Below, one piece after another: positions 17,924-27,990 of a stretch of DNA of 64,000 bases; the stretch's first letter is position 1; every line of letters begins with the position of its first letter. The translations under genes were made by a program, and so were the position numbers. The stretch is from positions 427,364 through 491,363 of the forward strand of contig NZ_JAYKKE010000002.1 in the NCBI RefSeq assembly GCF_036336025.1. Reading direction: 5' to 3'. The notes under the pieces were generated by a model. The model ran no database searches. It had not been told where the DNA came from and worked only from the letters and a program-made list of their open reading frames with translations. Source of the DNA: Stomatohabitans albus (GTDB lineage: Bacteria > Actinomycetota > Nitriliruptoria > Euzebyales > Euzebyaceae).

Positions 17924-19921
17924 ATGACTTTGCATAATTTGTGGTTTTCTACTAATTCTGTTGCTGTGCAAAATCGTATCCAAATCACTCAAGTCCAGCC
18001 TCAAATTGATGGGGGTCGTTACGCGGCTAAAGGCGTAAATAATCGTCAAATACCCGTGTCTGCAGTTTGTTTCCGAGAAGGTCATGATCTTGTTGCTGCC
18101 TCCGTACGATTCCGGGCAATCAACGAACATGATTGGAGAATTACTCCACTTAGTGCCCAAACATTTGATCGTTTTACCGCCACCATTACACCTGATTCGC
18201 TGGGGGCTTGGGAATTTGAAATCGTCGCATGGACAGATCATTGGCGGTCTTGGTGCGACGGTATGCGCAAAAAAGTTGATGCATTTGTTCCCGATCTTGA
18301 TGTCGATTTTGCTGATGGTGCCCAGATACTTAATGAACACATTGCCCTCGCTGAAGATGACCCTAGTGCGCAAGCACAATTGCATGCCCTAGCTACCGCA
18401 TTAACTGACCCTACTTATCCCTACGCTGACCGGATCAAGGCCGCTGAAGACCCACGGATAGATGCACTTATTAGGGCGCATCCATGGATGCCAGATGCCT
18501 CTTTCTCCGGTGCACTTCCCCTTTGGATTGATCGCAAACGGGCTGCATTTAGCACCTGGTACGAGTTTTTCCCCCGTTCCATCGGGTCTGACGGATTTAC
18601 GTCCGGCACCTTCGCCCAAGCCGAATCCGCATTGCCACGTATTGCTGAAATGGGCTTTGACGTGGTGTATCTACCACCCATCCATCCCATTGGGATAACG
18701 AACCGAAAAGGTCCCAATAACTCGCTGATTGCCGGACCAAACGACCCTGGGGTGCCCTGGGCGATTGGGTCTGACGAAGGTGGGCATATGGCTGTCCATC
18801 CAGCACTGGGCACATTGGATGATTTTGACCATTTTGTCCAAGCGGTGAAGGACCTCGGCATGGAAGTCGCATTGGACTTTGCCATTCAATGTTCCCCTGA
18901 CCATCCTTGGGTGAAGGAACATCCTGAATGGTTCCGTATCAAGAGTGATGGTTCTATCGCCTATGCAGAAAATCCCCCAAAGAAATACCAAGATATTTAT
19001 CCCATAGATTTCAGCACCCCAGACCAAGAGGGGCTTTGGAATGCCCTCTATGAGGTGGTGATGTTTTGGATTGGGCACGATATCGCCATCTTCCGTGTTG
19101 ATAACCCCCACACAAAAGCATTGAACTTTTGGGAGTGGTTAATTGATAAGGTCCACCAAACGAATCCAGATGTTATTTTCTTGGCTGAGGCCTTTACCCG
19201 CCCAGTGATGATGCATCAATTAGCCAAACTCGGATTTACGCAGAGCTACACCTATTTTGCTTGGCGCCGCCATAAGCAAGAAATGATTGATTATGTTGTT
19301 GAACTGGTGACAGAAACCGCTGACTTCTTACGTCCAAACTTCTGGCCAAATACACCAGATATTCTGACCGACCAGTTGCAGAGCGGATCGCGGGCAATGT
19401 TTGAGATTCGTTGGGCATTAGCCGCATTGTTAAGCCCAAATGCCGGTATGTACTCCGGATATGAACTCCTCGAACACACTGCAGTTGCATTGGGGAGTGA
19501 AGAATATAAAGACAGCGAAAAATACCAGTTCAAACCTCGTGACTTTAACAAAGCTCACTCTATTGCCCCTTGGATCAAACTGGTCAATGGCTGGCGGCAT
19601 ACCTATCCGCATTTCCAACACCTAACGAATGTGTGGTTCCACGGCGCCGACCACGATGATGTACTCGTATTTTCAAAACATGACCCTAACGGTGGCGACC
19701 CACTGCTAGCCGTCATTCATATGGGCGCAAACGAACCAATTAACACGTGGGTCCATCTCGATTTGCAACGCCTCGGCCTTCCTGAGCAAGCCTCCTATAA
19801 AGTAAGAGACCTAGTATCTGGAAATACATGGTTTTGGCATGGAGCCCACAACCCGGTGTCGCTCAATCCATGGAACGGCGCACCAATGCATCTCTTCGAT
19901 TTGTCTCAGAAGGTGGACTAA
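17924..19921 (+). CDS. glgE: Alpha-1,4-glucan:maltose-1-phosphate maltosyltransferase
   Basis: A 665-residue GH13 enzyme that transfers maltosyl units from maltose-1-phosphate to alpha-glucan. The nucleophile D393 in FRVDNPHTK and the acid/base E422 in LAEAFTRP correspond almost exactly to D394 and E423 of Streptomyces GlgE. Other family blocks are TWYEFFPRS, VYLPPIHPIG, RKGPNNS and KKYQDIYPIDF. An N-terminal beta domain (residues 1-190) precedes the barrel. The stop codon is immediately followed by the ATG of the maltokinase-GlgB fusion, with no spacer, so the two are co-translated. The start context has GGGA about 9 bases upstream. Confidence 0.96.
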   Translation: MTLHNLWFSTNSVAVQNRIQITQVQPQIDGGRYAAKGVNNRQIPVSAVCFREGHDLVAASVRFRAINEHDWRITPLSAQTFDRFTATITPDSLGAWEFEIVAWTDHWRSWCDGMRKKVDAFVPDLDVDFADGAQILNEHIALAEDDPSAQAQLHALATALTDPTYPYADRIKAAEDPRIDALIRAHPWMPDASFSGALPLWIDRKRAAFSTWYEFFPRSIGSDGFTSGTFAQAESALPRIAEMGFDVVYLPPIHPIGITNRKGPNNSLIAGPNDPGVPWAIGSDEGGHMAVHPALGTLDDFDHFVQAVKDLGMEVALDFAIQCSPDHPWVKEHPEWFRIKSDGSIAYAENPPKKYQDIYPIDFSTPDQEGLWNALYEVVMFWIGHDIAIFRVDNPHTKALNFWEWLIDKVHQTNPDVIFLAEAFTRPVMMHQLAKLGFTQSYTYFAWRRHKQEMIDYVVELVTETADFLRPNFWPNTPDILTDQLQSGSRAMFEIRWALAALLSPNAGMYSGYELLEHTAVALGSEEYKDSEKYQFKPRDFNKAHSIAPWIKLVNGWRHTYPHFQHLTNVWFHGADHDDVLVFSKHDPNGGDPLLAVIHMGANEPINTWVHLDLQRLGLPEQASYKVRDLVSGNTWFWHGAHNPVSLNPWNGAPMHLFDLSQKVD

Positions 19922-22900
19922 ATGGCATCAATGGTTTTCGATGGAGCTGGTGAATGGCTTGCCAACCAGCGCTGGTTCGGGGCAAAAGATCGCACGATCG
20001 AACACATTATCCCGACCAATATTTGGCAAGTCAGCAGCCCAGAGGAACACCCCACATGGCTGATAACCGTCGATCTTCATGGGCAAGACAAAAGTATTGG
20101 CACCATCACGTTACTCGTAACACGGTGTTCAGCGGATGATCCAGACCGGATTGGTGAGGTTGATCACATCCCTGTTGCCGAGGTGAGCACCCGTCCTGGA
20201 GCCATTTTGGTACTCGTGCGTGCGGTCCTTGACCATCGATCTCTTCCAGATGGGTTGCGCTCGGGATCAATGAACACGCTGACTGAGCTACCACTGAAAG
20301 AAGCCCGTGTTATCGGTGGTGAACAAAGTAACTCAACCTTTGAAGTGGATGGGCAAGTTGCGGTCAAACTGAATCGTACGTTTGAGGACGGACCAGACCC
20401 AGAATTTGAGCTTGGTCGTGAATTGACCTTGGCTAAAACTCCTGGTGTTGTACCCCTACTGGGTGTAATGGTTGGTCCACGGCTTGAAGGCATCATCACC
20501 ATCCATGCCCTCGTCCATGACGCCATAAATGGCTGGGAAGCCGCCATGGATACGATGCGGGGTAAGGATGTGCTCCTCTCCCCCTCCTGGATGTACACCC
20601 TCGGCCAGCATTTAAAAACCATTCATAAACATCTCCATGATCGATTGCCCGTTGATGCGCCTCATTTGAACGCACATGACTGGGAAGAGCGGCTGAATAC
20701 CAATAGCCAGGAAACTATTCAGGCTATGGCTGAAGCAGGTTTTGATGCCACCGGCGGGTTAATGAACCACCTGAACTACGTGCTTGGCCACCTCCCACGC
20801 CACCCAGAACCGGTGCAGCGAGTTCATGGTGATCTTCATCTCGGACAGACTCTTATCGAATCTGATGGTGACTGGTGGATTATTGACTTTGCCGGTGAAC
20901 CTGGTCGTAGCCATAGTGAACGGCATGAACCCAAAGGTCGGATGCATGATTTAGCCGGCCTTACCCGTTCAATCGCCTATGCGGAAGCAACGGCTATTCG
21001 AGAAGGGATGGATCCACGTTTCGCCCATGAGTGGGCACAAGCCTCACGCAAGCAGTTGCTGTCTGGATACGGGCTAACGACCGCTGATCGTCAATGGCTC
21101 TATGTGCATGAACTTGAACGCCATCTCTATGAAGTACGCTATGAGTTATCGCATCGCCCTGAATGGGCAGCAGTTCCCCTCAGCGGCTTCGATGATGATC
21201 CCACGGACATTATTCGAGCCGATACCCCACCTGCGCCCATTATTCCAACCGTAGTTACTAAGGCGAAACCAAAATCTTCCCAGGGTGACCACTACGCCAT
21301 CGTCATTGATACACCAACACCCATCAATGGTGCATCTACCGATACCAAACCGGTGGGTATGACGGCTCCTTCAGATGTACAGACACATGAACCGGATGAG
21401 GATACAGACCCCGATAGCGAGTCTGACCCTGCCGAAGAAGATGCGCCAACTGACGATACCCCACAAACCATGTCGACTGACGTGCAGGTAGAGGTGCAGG
21501 TGAACGACCCTTCACAATCTGATACCGACTCAGCTCCCATTTCACCGGTGTCATCAGATACGATCGACCTACCTAGTGACGATGAGGAGGACACAATGAC
21601 CGATATGTCTTCTGGTAGCGAACCAGAACCTCGTCCATCACATGACGTGCTCTTGGAGATGGCACCACAATTGGCAGACGGCCGGTGTGTAGCTCCCCAC
21701 GATGTCTTGGGTGTCCATCGCACCGCTGATGGTTGGGTTCATCGAATCTGGCGTCCAGATGCCACAGACGTGTTCTATCACGTTACCCCTGATGCCGCTC
21801 CGGTAGCAGCCACGGAACGCCACCCCGGACTCTTTGAATCGCCTTTCTTTGATGACCAACCCAACCCTGGTCAGGCACGCTGGCAGGTGCATTATGGAGA
21901 CGACGTATTCACCCTTGTTGATCCCTATGCATTTGAGCCAACCATCGGTGAACTCGATCGGTATCTTTGGGGTGAAGGTCGGCATGAAGAAGCCTGGACA
22001 ATGTTGGGTGCGAACCGGCGGACCTTGCACGGTATCAGTGGGATTGCGTTTGCGGTTTGGGCACCCAATGCTCATGCAGTTCGGGTGATCGGAGAGTTCA
22101 ACTCTTGGGATGGACGGCTTCATCCCATGCGGAGTTTGGGTGAAAGCGGAATCTGGGAGCTATTCATCCCAGATGTGCCCGATGGGTCCCTCTATAAGTT
22201 TGAGCTTGTGACGGCGGATCAGCGTCTTGTCACTCGTGCTGATCCATTTGCGAAGTATGCGGAGATTCCACCGGGTCAGGCAAGTCGTGTCTTTACCTCA
22301 TCGGGTATAGATACCGCATCACCAAATTGGACGCCCGAAGAACGGCCGCATGCTGAGCAGTTGAGTATCTACGAGGTTCATCTTGGTTCTTGGCGCTGGC
22401 ATGAAAACCGGCCGCTTACGTATGCTGAGTTAGCTGATGAGCTCGTGCCCTATGTTAAAGAATTGGGCTTTACACATGTTGAGTTTCTCCCGGTCGCAGA
22501 GCACCCCTATGCGCCATCGTGGGGATATCAAGTAACCGGTCAGTTCGCGCCAACCAGTCGGTACGGTTCTCCTGATGATTTCCGGAAACTCGTGAAAGCT
22601 TTCCATGATGCCGGCATTGGGGTCATCGTTGACTGGGTACCAGCGCACTTCCCTAAAGATGAGTGGGCGCTTGCCCAGTTTGATGGCACCCACCTGTTTG
22701 AGCATGCCGACCCACGCCAAGGCGAGCATCCTGACTGGGGCACGCTTGTGTATAACTATGGCCGCAATGAAGTGCGTAACTTCCTGGTTGCAAGTGCCTT
22801 ATTTTGGATTGAAGAAATGGGCGTAGATGGGCTTCGGGTTGATGCCGTTGCCTCAATGCTGTATTTGGATTACAGCCGTGAAGAAGGGGAATGGGTTCCC

Positions 22901-23818
22901 AACGAATACGGTGGGCGAGAGAACCTTGCGGCTGTTCGATTCTTGCAAGAGGTCAATGCCACGGTCTATAAGCGCAACCCATATGCGCTTATGATTGCTG
23001 AAGAGTCAACGTCATGGGACGGAGTTAGTCGTCCGACGGACCAAGGTGGGCTGGGGTTTGGATTCAAGTGGAATATGGGGTGGATGCATGACACCTTGGA
23101 ATATATTCAGCACGAAACGGTGCACCGGAAATGGCATCATGACGATTTGACCTTCGGATTGGTGTACGCCTGGAGTGAGAATTTTGTGCTCCCCCTTTCC
23201 CATGACGAAGTTGTCCATGGCAAGGAGGCGTTGCTTGCAAAAATGCCTGGTGATGACTGGCAGAAATTTGCCAATCTTCGTGCGCTCTATGCTTGGATGT
23301 GGGGCCATCCGGGTAAGCAGTTGCTCTTTATGGGTTCTGAATTTGGCCAATGGCGTGAATGGTCAAGTGAGCGTGAACTCGACTGGGGATGCCTCGCCGC
23401 AGAACCGCATATCGGTATTCATAAACTCGTCACAGATTTAAATACGGTACAAGCTCAATATCACGCAATGTATGAACTAGATACCGTTCCAGAAGGGTTC
23501 ACCTGGCTCATTGGAGATGATGCCGATGACAATATTCTGGCTTTCGTTCGTAACAGCGTTGACGAGCATCCTCCAGTGGTGGTGGTTGCTAACTTTGCTC
23601 CGGTTCCACGATATGACTTCCCTATACCACTCCCCCAACGAGGGGCATGGCGTGAGATTCTTAACACCGATGCAGATATTTATGGCGGGTCGGGAGTAGG
23701 AAACCAAGGGTGTGTACATGCCGGTCTAGAGGGATTTAATGGACAGCCTGCCTCTACACGGATGACGATTCCCCCCTTGGGTGTTCTTTACTTCACCCCA
23801 GATTTGGATAAGTCCTAG
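19922..23818 (+). CDS. glgB: Maltokinase-glycogen branching enzyme fusion
   Basis: One 1298-residue frame with two enzymes. Residues 1-423 resemble maltokinase (Mak/Pep2): NQRWFGAKDR cap, kinase-like VHGDLHLGQ with D304, and DFAGEP with D322; it would phosphorylate maltose to maltose-1-phosphate. Residues 424-573 are an acidic, Ser/Thr/Pro-rich linker. Residues 574-1298 are a GH13 branching enzyme: N1 domain, CBM48 (VWAPNAHAVRVIGEFNSWDG), nucleophile D974 in GLRVDAVAS, acid/base E1027 in MIAEES, and D1095 in LSHDEVVHGK. Maltokinase is more often fused to TreS. An in-frame ATG at 21596 (residue 559) with a perfect ribosome binding site could produce GlgB alone. The frame is open throughout, with no sign of a frameshift. 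Confidence 0.93.
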   Translation: MASMVFDGAGEWLANQRWFGAKDRTIEHIIPTNIWQVSSPEEHPTWLITVDLHGQDKSIGTITLLVTRCSADDPDRIGEVDHIPVAEVSTRPGAILVLVRAVLDHRSLPDGLRSGSMNTLTELPLKEARVIGGEQSNSTFEVDGQVAVKLNRTFEDGPDPEFELGRELTLAKTPGVVPLLGVMVGPRLEGIITIHALVHDAINGWEAAMDTMRGKDVLLSPSWMYTLGQHLKTIHKHLHDRLPVDAPHLNAHDWEERLNTNSQETIQAMAEAGFDATGGLMNHLNYVLGHLPRHPEPVQRVHGDLHLGQTLIESDGDWWIIDFAGEPGRSHSERHEPKGRMHDLAGLTRSIAYAEATAIREGMDPRFAHEWAQASRKQLLSGYGLTTADRQWLYVHELERHLYEVRYELSHRPEWAAVPLSGFDDDPTDIIRADTPPAPIIPTVVTKAKPKSSQGDHYAIVIDTPTPINGASTDTKPVGMTAPSDVQTHEPDEDTDPDSESDPAEEDAPTDDTPQTMSTDVQVEVQVNDPSQSDTDSAPISPVSSDTIDLPSDDEEDTMTDMSSGSEPEPRPSHDVLLEMAPQLADGRCVAPHDVLGVHRTADGWVHRIWRPDATDVFYHVTPDAAPVAATERHPGLFESPFFDDQPNPGQARWQVHYGDDVFTLVDPYAFEPTIGELDRYLWGEGRHEEAWTMLGANRRTLHGISGIAFAVWAPNAHAVRVIGEFNSWDGRLHPMRSLGESGIWELFIPDVPDGSLYKFELVTADQRLVTRADPFAKYAEIPPGQASRVFTSSGIDTASPNWTPEERPHAEQLSIYEVHLGSWRWHENRPLTYAELADELVPYVKELGFTHVEFLPVAEHPYAPSWGYQVTGQFAPTSRYGSPDDFRKLVKAFHDAGIGVIVDWVPAHFPKDEWALAQFDGTHLFEHADPRQGEHPDWGTLVYNYGRNEVRNFLVASALFWIEEMGVDGLRVDAVASMLYLDYSREEGEWVPNEYGGRENLAAVRFLQEVNATVYKRNPYALMIAEESTSWDGVSRPTDQGGLGFGFKWNMGWMHDTLEYIQHETVHRKWHHDDLTFGLVYAWSENFVLPLSHDEVVHGKEALLAKMPGDDWQKFANLRALYAWMWGHPGKQLLFMGSEFGQWREWSSERELDWGCLAAEPHIGIHKLVTDLNTVQAQYHAMYELDTVPEGFTWLIGDDADDNILAFVRNSVDEHPPVVVVANFAPVPRYDFPIPLPQRGAWREILNTDADIYGGSGVGNQGCVHAGLEGFNGQPASTRMTIPPLGVLYFTPDLDKS
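21584..21598 (+). promoter_or_regulatory. Internal ribosome binding site and start in the fusion linker
   Basis: GAGGAGG at 21584-21590 is followed after 5 bases (ACACA) by an in-frame ATG at 21596-21598. This is the linker codon run for Asp-Glu-Glu-Asp-Thr-Met. Initiation here would give a 740-residue protein containing the entire branching enzyme, the size of a stand-alone GlgB. It may be a relic of two formerly separate genes or an active second start. Confidence 0.5.
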
Positions 23819-23845
23819 CTGGTCATCAGATTAGAATCACACGAT

Positions 23846-23873
23846 GGGGTATGGCGGTACATCGCCATACCCC
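23846..23873. terminator. Hairpin between glgB and ilvE
   Basis: A perfect 11-bp stem (GGGGTATGGCG/CGCCATACCCC) with a 6-base loop, followed on the plus strand by TTTCCTC. It lies between convergent genes and probably terminates the glgE operon and perhaps ilvE. Confidence 0.65.
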
Positions 23874-23902
23874 TTTCCTCAAACCGGTGGTGTGATCTGC
23901 TC

Positions 23903-24901
23903 CTACCTGGTGACTGGGGTTAACCATCCATGGGTATCAGGTGCAGTACCTTGTTGTATTGCCCGGAGTTGTGCTCGAAGTGCCGTCGTAGTATCACCCG
24001 GCTTACCATCACGAATGGGTACTTCTTGACCATCGACAATTAAGGTGCCTACCGGCGCCATGATCGCTGCCGTACCGGTCAATGCCACTTCACCGGTTGG
24101 GGCAAGGGAAACCAGTTCATCCACACTGATATGGCGTTCTTCAATCGTCATACCATTGTCACGAGCAAGTTGAATGATGGAGTCCCTGGTCACCCCGTGT
24201 AAGAATGCATCAGATAGCGGCGGTGTGATCAGTGTGTTTTCAGTAAAGACCATCACGTTGCTGGCTCCGGTTTCTTGAATATCCCCACCTGGGGCAAAGA
24301 GTACCTGGTCAGCTTCATAGGCCGCTTCAGCAGCCATGGTTGGTGGCAGGGCAAGGGCATAGTTTGCACCTGCCTTCGCCCGCCCAAACATTGGTGTGGT
24401 ACGCAACAGTTCTGTTTCAACGGCAATACGCAGGGCTTTATCGGCCGAAAAATACTGCCCGACAGGACTCACGAGGACCATAAAAGAAGCGCTTGTGCTG
24501 GGATGACCAGCTGCTCCGATATTGGGTTCGGTCCCAATAATCATCGGGCGGACATAGGCACTATCTGGCTGGGCTGGGATCGCATCCAAATTGGCCTGCA
24601 CCGTGGAATAGATCGCATCGGTCATGAACGCAGCCGGAGGATGGGGTAGATGCATGAGTGACGCCGTTTGGACCAGGCGGTTTACGTGGGCATCTAAACG
24701 AAATAGACGAACAACACCATCCTCCCCACGATGGGCCTTTAACCCTTCAAAACATGCACTGCCATAGTGCAAGACATGGGCAGCAGGAGAAAGTGAGATC
24801 GGTCCAAATGGTTGCATCGTTACCGGCTCATAGACCCCGTTGGCATCTGATTGGCTGACGGCCATGAGGGGGGCAAAGGTGGTACCGAATGATCCGGCCA
24901 T
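23903..24901 (-). CDS. ilvE: Branched-chain amino acid aminotransferase
   Basis: A 332-residue fold-type IV PLP aminotransferase, catalysing the last step of valine, leucine and isoleucine synthesis. K176 in GRAKAGANYAL is the PLP lysine. HYGSACFEGLKAHR (the YGxxxFEG motif), RLDAHVNRL, QETGASNVMVF and EVALTGTAA are all family blocks. Length fits the shorter bacterial type. It is on the minus strand 84 bases after the DUF368 gene, and could be the end of the glgX-DUF368 transcript or have its own promoter. Small substitutions (AGAN for AGGN near the lysine) look tolerable. Confidence 0.92.
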   Translation of the reverse strand: MAGSFGTTFAPLMAVSQSDANGVYEPVTMQPFGPISLSPAAHVLHYGSACFEGLKAHRGEDGVVRLFRLDAHVNRLVQTASLMHLPHPPAAFMTDAIYSTVQANLDAIPAQPDSAYVRPMIIGTEPNIGAAGHPSTSASFMVLVSPVGQYFSADKALRIAVETELLRTTPMFGRAKAGANYALALPPTMAAEAAYEADQVLFAPGGDIQETGASNVMVFTENTLITPPLSDAFLHGVTRDSIIQLARDNGMTIEERHISVDELVSLAPTGEVALTGTAAIMAPVGTLIVDGQEVPIRDGKPGDTTTALRAQLRAIQQGTAPDTHGWLTPVTR

Positions 24902-24985
24902 GGAGGCTCCTTCAAGATAGCGGGGTGCAACAGTCTAGTTCATAAACTACAACTGAAACTGCCGGTGAGAGGTGTAGGGAAGGGC

Positions 24986-25882
24986 TTAGGACGCGGATGT
25001 GCGCAGGGCGATGTGCATGATGGCAGTAACCATAACCATACCCAAGCCGATCCAGGCAACGACAATGCTGCCTTGGGCAATGCTCATGCCAGCCGTGAAT
25101 GGCCAGAGGGTTCGAAGTGACCCAACCATCAGTCCGAGTAAAGCACTCATTGTCGTGGCACGATGATGGGTGAGGAGCCAAGTAAGTATCTTCGAAAATC
25201 CGCCCAGGCCAATAGCCGCTCCGAGTGCAAAGGTAACGACATAAGGCAGGTTGAGACTTTTAAGTGCAGTCAGTGTGGGGGTATACATTCCCAGGACAAC
25301 GAGCAGATAGGCTCCGCTGATACCTGGAAGAATCATTGCGGTGATTGCAATGGCTGCGCTGAGAAAAATGCGGAGGTAGCCGGGGTCGGTGACCGTTCCG
25401 GCTTCATTCAGCCCCACTAGCCAAAAGGCAAACAACGCAAACGCAATCATCACTACCCAATCGCGGGGCTGGAGCGACCGACCAATTTCTCGGTAGGGTG
25501 CTTGCAAGCTTGCTGCTACCAACCCAAAAAAGAGCGCACTTGTGACCGTCGGGTAGGTAGCAATAAGGTCGGGCAAAATGTGGCTCGCAGTGACCACGGA
25601 GAGCCCTATCCCCAGTACTAGTGGCAACAAGAAGAACCACCGAATATGTCCCAGTCGCTTCAGGGATTGCCGCCACTTGCCTTGGAAGAGTAACAAAATG
25701 GCGTCAACTCCAATGGCAATAGAACCAACGAGCCGGTCGTAGATTCCACAAATCAAGGCCATCGTGCCACCAGAGACGCCGGGTACGGCATCGGCAGCAC
25801 CCATCAGGAGACCCTGAAGAATGTGAATGATCGGAGTTGTTGGGGAAGTATCTCGATACGACGTGCCTGAGTGTTTAGCCAT
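24986..25882 (-). CDS. DUF368 (PopT-type) membrane protein
   Basis: A polytopic membrane protein of 298 residues with about eight to nine helices. Two inverted-repeat motifs typical of DUF368 are clear: GAADAVPGVSGGTMALICGIYDR near the N-terminus and AMILPGISGAYLLVVLGMY in the middle. Members of this family have been reported as undecaprenyl-phosphate translocases (PopT) that recycle the cell-wall lipid carrier across the membrane; applying that role here is inference. It starts 5 bases after the glgX stop, so it is probably co-transcribed with glgX, although no functional link to glycogen is obvious. Confidence 0.88.
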   Translation of the reverse strand: MAKHSGTSYRDTSPTTPIIHILQGLLMGAADAVPGVSGGTMALICGIYDRLVGSIAIGVDAILLLFQGKWRQSLKRLGHIRWFFLLPLVLGIGLSVVTASHILPDLIATYPTVTSALFFGLVAASLQAPYREIGRSLQPRDWVVMIAFALFAFWLVGLNEAGTVTDPGYLRIFLSAAIAITAMILPGISGAYLLVVLGMYTPTLTALKSLNLPYVVTFALGAAIGLGGFSKILTWLLTHHRATTMSALLGLMVGSLRTLWPFTAGMSIAQGSIVVAWIGLGMVMVTAIMHIALRTSAS

Positions 25883-25887
25883 GGCCG

Positions 25888-27990
25888 TTACTGTATGCGG
25901 TCATTCGGGCTGAGGGCAGCAACACTGCGTCCTTCCAACATGAGTACCGACCCACCGGTCACCGTGTTGGGCAGTGATTCAGCAGTATCAACAACGACTT
26001 CCCACACCATGTTGGTATCTCCTGGAACAGTGACGGCCTGATGACCAGTATCTGCATTGAAGATGGCAACCAGGTCCTTAGGCTGATCAACACCGTTCAA
26101 ACTCAGTGCTGGGTCTATACGATCACCTAGGAGGTGCATCGTGAAGGTACGTAAGGCATCGTTGTGCCAATCAGCTGATTCCATCGGCTTGCCGTCTGGT
26201 CGCAACCACCGCACATCTTCGGGTTGTAGCCACGCGTGACGCCGTAACACCGGGTTATTGCGGCGGAGGTGGACAAGGTTTGATGTAAAGGCGAATAGCG
26301 CACTATCAGCATGTTCCCAATCAATCCAACTCAGTGGGGCATCCACACAGTAGGGATTGTTATTGCCGTATTGGGTATTACCGATATCGTCACCGCCAAG
26401 CAGCATTGGCACTCCGATACTCAGCATCAAGGTGGCGAGCAGGTTGCGTTGTTGGCGTGCGCGTATCGCATTGATGGCCGGGTCGTCGGTAGGACCTTCA
26501 ACCCCATGGTTACTGGAATGGTTATGCACATCACCGCTTGAGTTATCATCAAAATTGGCGTGATTGTGACGTTCTTCGTAGCTAACAAGGTCATTGAGGG
26601 TGAAACCGTCATGGGCAGTGACGAAATTGATGCTTGATTCACAGGTACGCATATTGTGCGCAAAGGTGTCCTGGGATCCTGCCACCCGATTAACGACATT
26701 GGATATTTGCCCAGGTTGGTCAAGGAGCCAGAACGAGCGAATCTGGTCACGGAATCCCCCATTCCATTCACTCCAAGGGTGTGGGAAGTCACCAAGGCGG
26801 TATCCATCACCGCCGAGATCCCACGGTTCCGCAATCAATTTGACCTGTTGAAGTACCGGATCTTGGTGAATGGCGCTCAGTACCGGGCCGTGCATCTGTA
26901 CGCCGGAATCGCCTCGGGCCATTGTTGATGCCAAATCAAAACGGAACCCATCTACACCCATTTCAGTAACCCAATAGCGGAGGCTATCCATAATGAATGA
27001 CACCATCTGCGGCTGGCGCATATCTGGGGTATTCCCGCAGCCAGAAAAATCAACGTAGTGCGTTCGGTCCCCGCCAAGCCAATACCATGCACGGTTGTCA
27101 AACCCTTTGAAATTAATAACCGGACCGGCCATATCGGCTTCACCGGTGTGGTTATACACCACATCCAAAATCACTTCGATTCCGTTGGCGTGCAAGGTGT
27201 CAACCATATATTTGAAGTCGGTGACTTGTTCACCACGGGTCCCGAGTGAAGAATACGCCGAGTGCGGCGCAAAAAACCCGACGCTGTTGTATCCCCAGTA
27301 CTGGGTTAAACCCTTGCGGACTAAGAACCCATCATCGTAATACTGATGGACCGGTAATAACTCAATCGCAGTAACACCAAGCCGTTTGAAGTGATCAATA
27401 ACCGCCGGATGGGCTAATCCGGCATAGGTGCCACGCAGGGGCTTTGGCACGTCAGGATGGGTGGCGGTAAACCCTTTTACATGGAGCTCATAAATGACAC
27501 TGTCACGCAGACGATGATTGGGGCGTCCAGGAAACCGCCATCGATACACCGGGTCGATAACGACAGACCTCGGCATCACATTGGCATTGTTGAGGTCATT
27601 GCGTTCGCGCACATTGCCCGTGTGGTCTTGGGTGGATTCATCCCACTTCAACCATCCGTCAAAGGCACGTCCCCAGGGGTCCATAAGGAGTTTCTTCGGG
27701 TTGCACCGATGCCCCTGGTCTGGGTCCCACGGCCCATCAACACGAAAACCGTAGTGGGTGCCAGGGTCCAATCCGGCTATCCACGCACCCCAATTCCCAC
27801 CATTCATATTTTCGAGCGGCACTTGATGCTCAACCCCACCGTCATCAAATAGGCACAGGTCAATGCCCTTAGCCACGGTTGAATACACCCGAACAGAAGA
27901 TCCCCGTCCATCCCAATGCACACCAAATGGTTGTGTCAGGCCGGGGTCGTTTGGTTTTAGTGGGCCCAATCCGCCTTGGACTGGATTCAT
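25888..27990 (-). CDS. glgX: Glycogen debranching enzyme GlgX
   Basis: A GH13 isoamylase-type debranching enzyme of 700 residues that cleaves alpha-1,6 branches left after phosphorylase trimming. The nucleophile is D352 in GFRFDLASTMARG and the acid/base E388 in LIAEPWDLG; DVVYNHTGEAD and FVTAHDGFTLNDLVSY are other conserved blocks. An N-terminal CBM48-like domain covers about residues 10-110. I use the ATG at 27990 because GAGAGG lies 9 bases upstream and family sequence begins there. The frame remains open to 28278, but that would overlap the divergent acyltransferase gene. It is followed 5 bases later by the DUF368 gene. Confidence 0.93.
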   Translation of the reverse strand: MNPVQGGLGPLKPNDPGLTQPFGVHWDGRGSSVRVYSTVAKGIDLCLFDDGGVEHQVPLENMNGGNWGAWIAGLDPGTHYGFRVDGPWDPDQGHRCNPKKLLMDPWGRAFDGWLKWDESTQDHTGNVRERNDLNNANVMPRSVVIDPVYRWRFPGRPNHRLRDSVIYELHVKGFTATHPDVPKPLRGTYAGLAHPAVIDHFKRLGVTAIELLPVHQYYDDGFLVRKGLTQYWGYNSVGFFAPHSAYSSLGTRGEQVTDFKYMVDTLHANGIEVILDVVYNHTGEADMAGPVINFKGFDNRAWYWLGGDRTHYVDFSGCGNTPDMRQPQMVSFIMDSLRYWVTEMGVDGFRFDLASTMARGDSGVQMHGPVLSAIHQDPVLQQVKLIAEPWDLGGDGYRLGDFPHPWSEWNGGFRDQIRSFWLLDQPGQISNVVNRVAGSQDTFAHNMRTCESSINFVTAHDGFTLNDLVSYEERHNHANFDDNSSGDVHNHSSNHGVEGPTDDPAINAIRARQQRNLLATLMLSIGVPMLLGGDDIGNTQYGNNNPYCVDAPLSWIDWEHADSALFAFTSNLVHLRRNNPVLRRHAWLQPEDVRWLRPDGKPMESADWHNDALRTFTMHLLGDRIDPALSLNGVDQPKDLVAIFNADTGHQAVTVPGDTNMVWEVVVDTAESLPNTVTGGSVLMLEGRSVAALSPNDRIQ

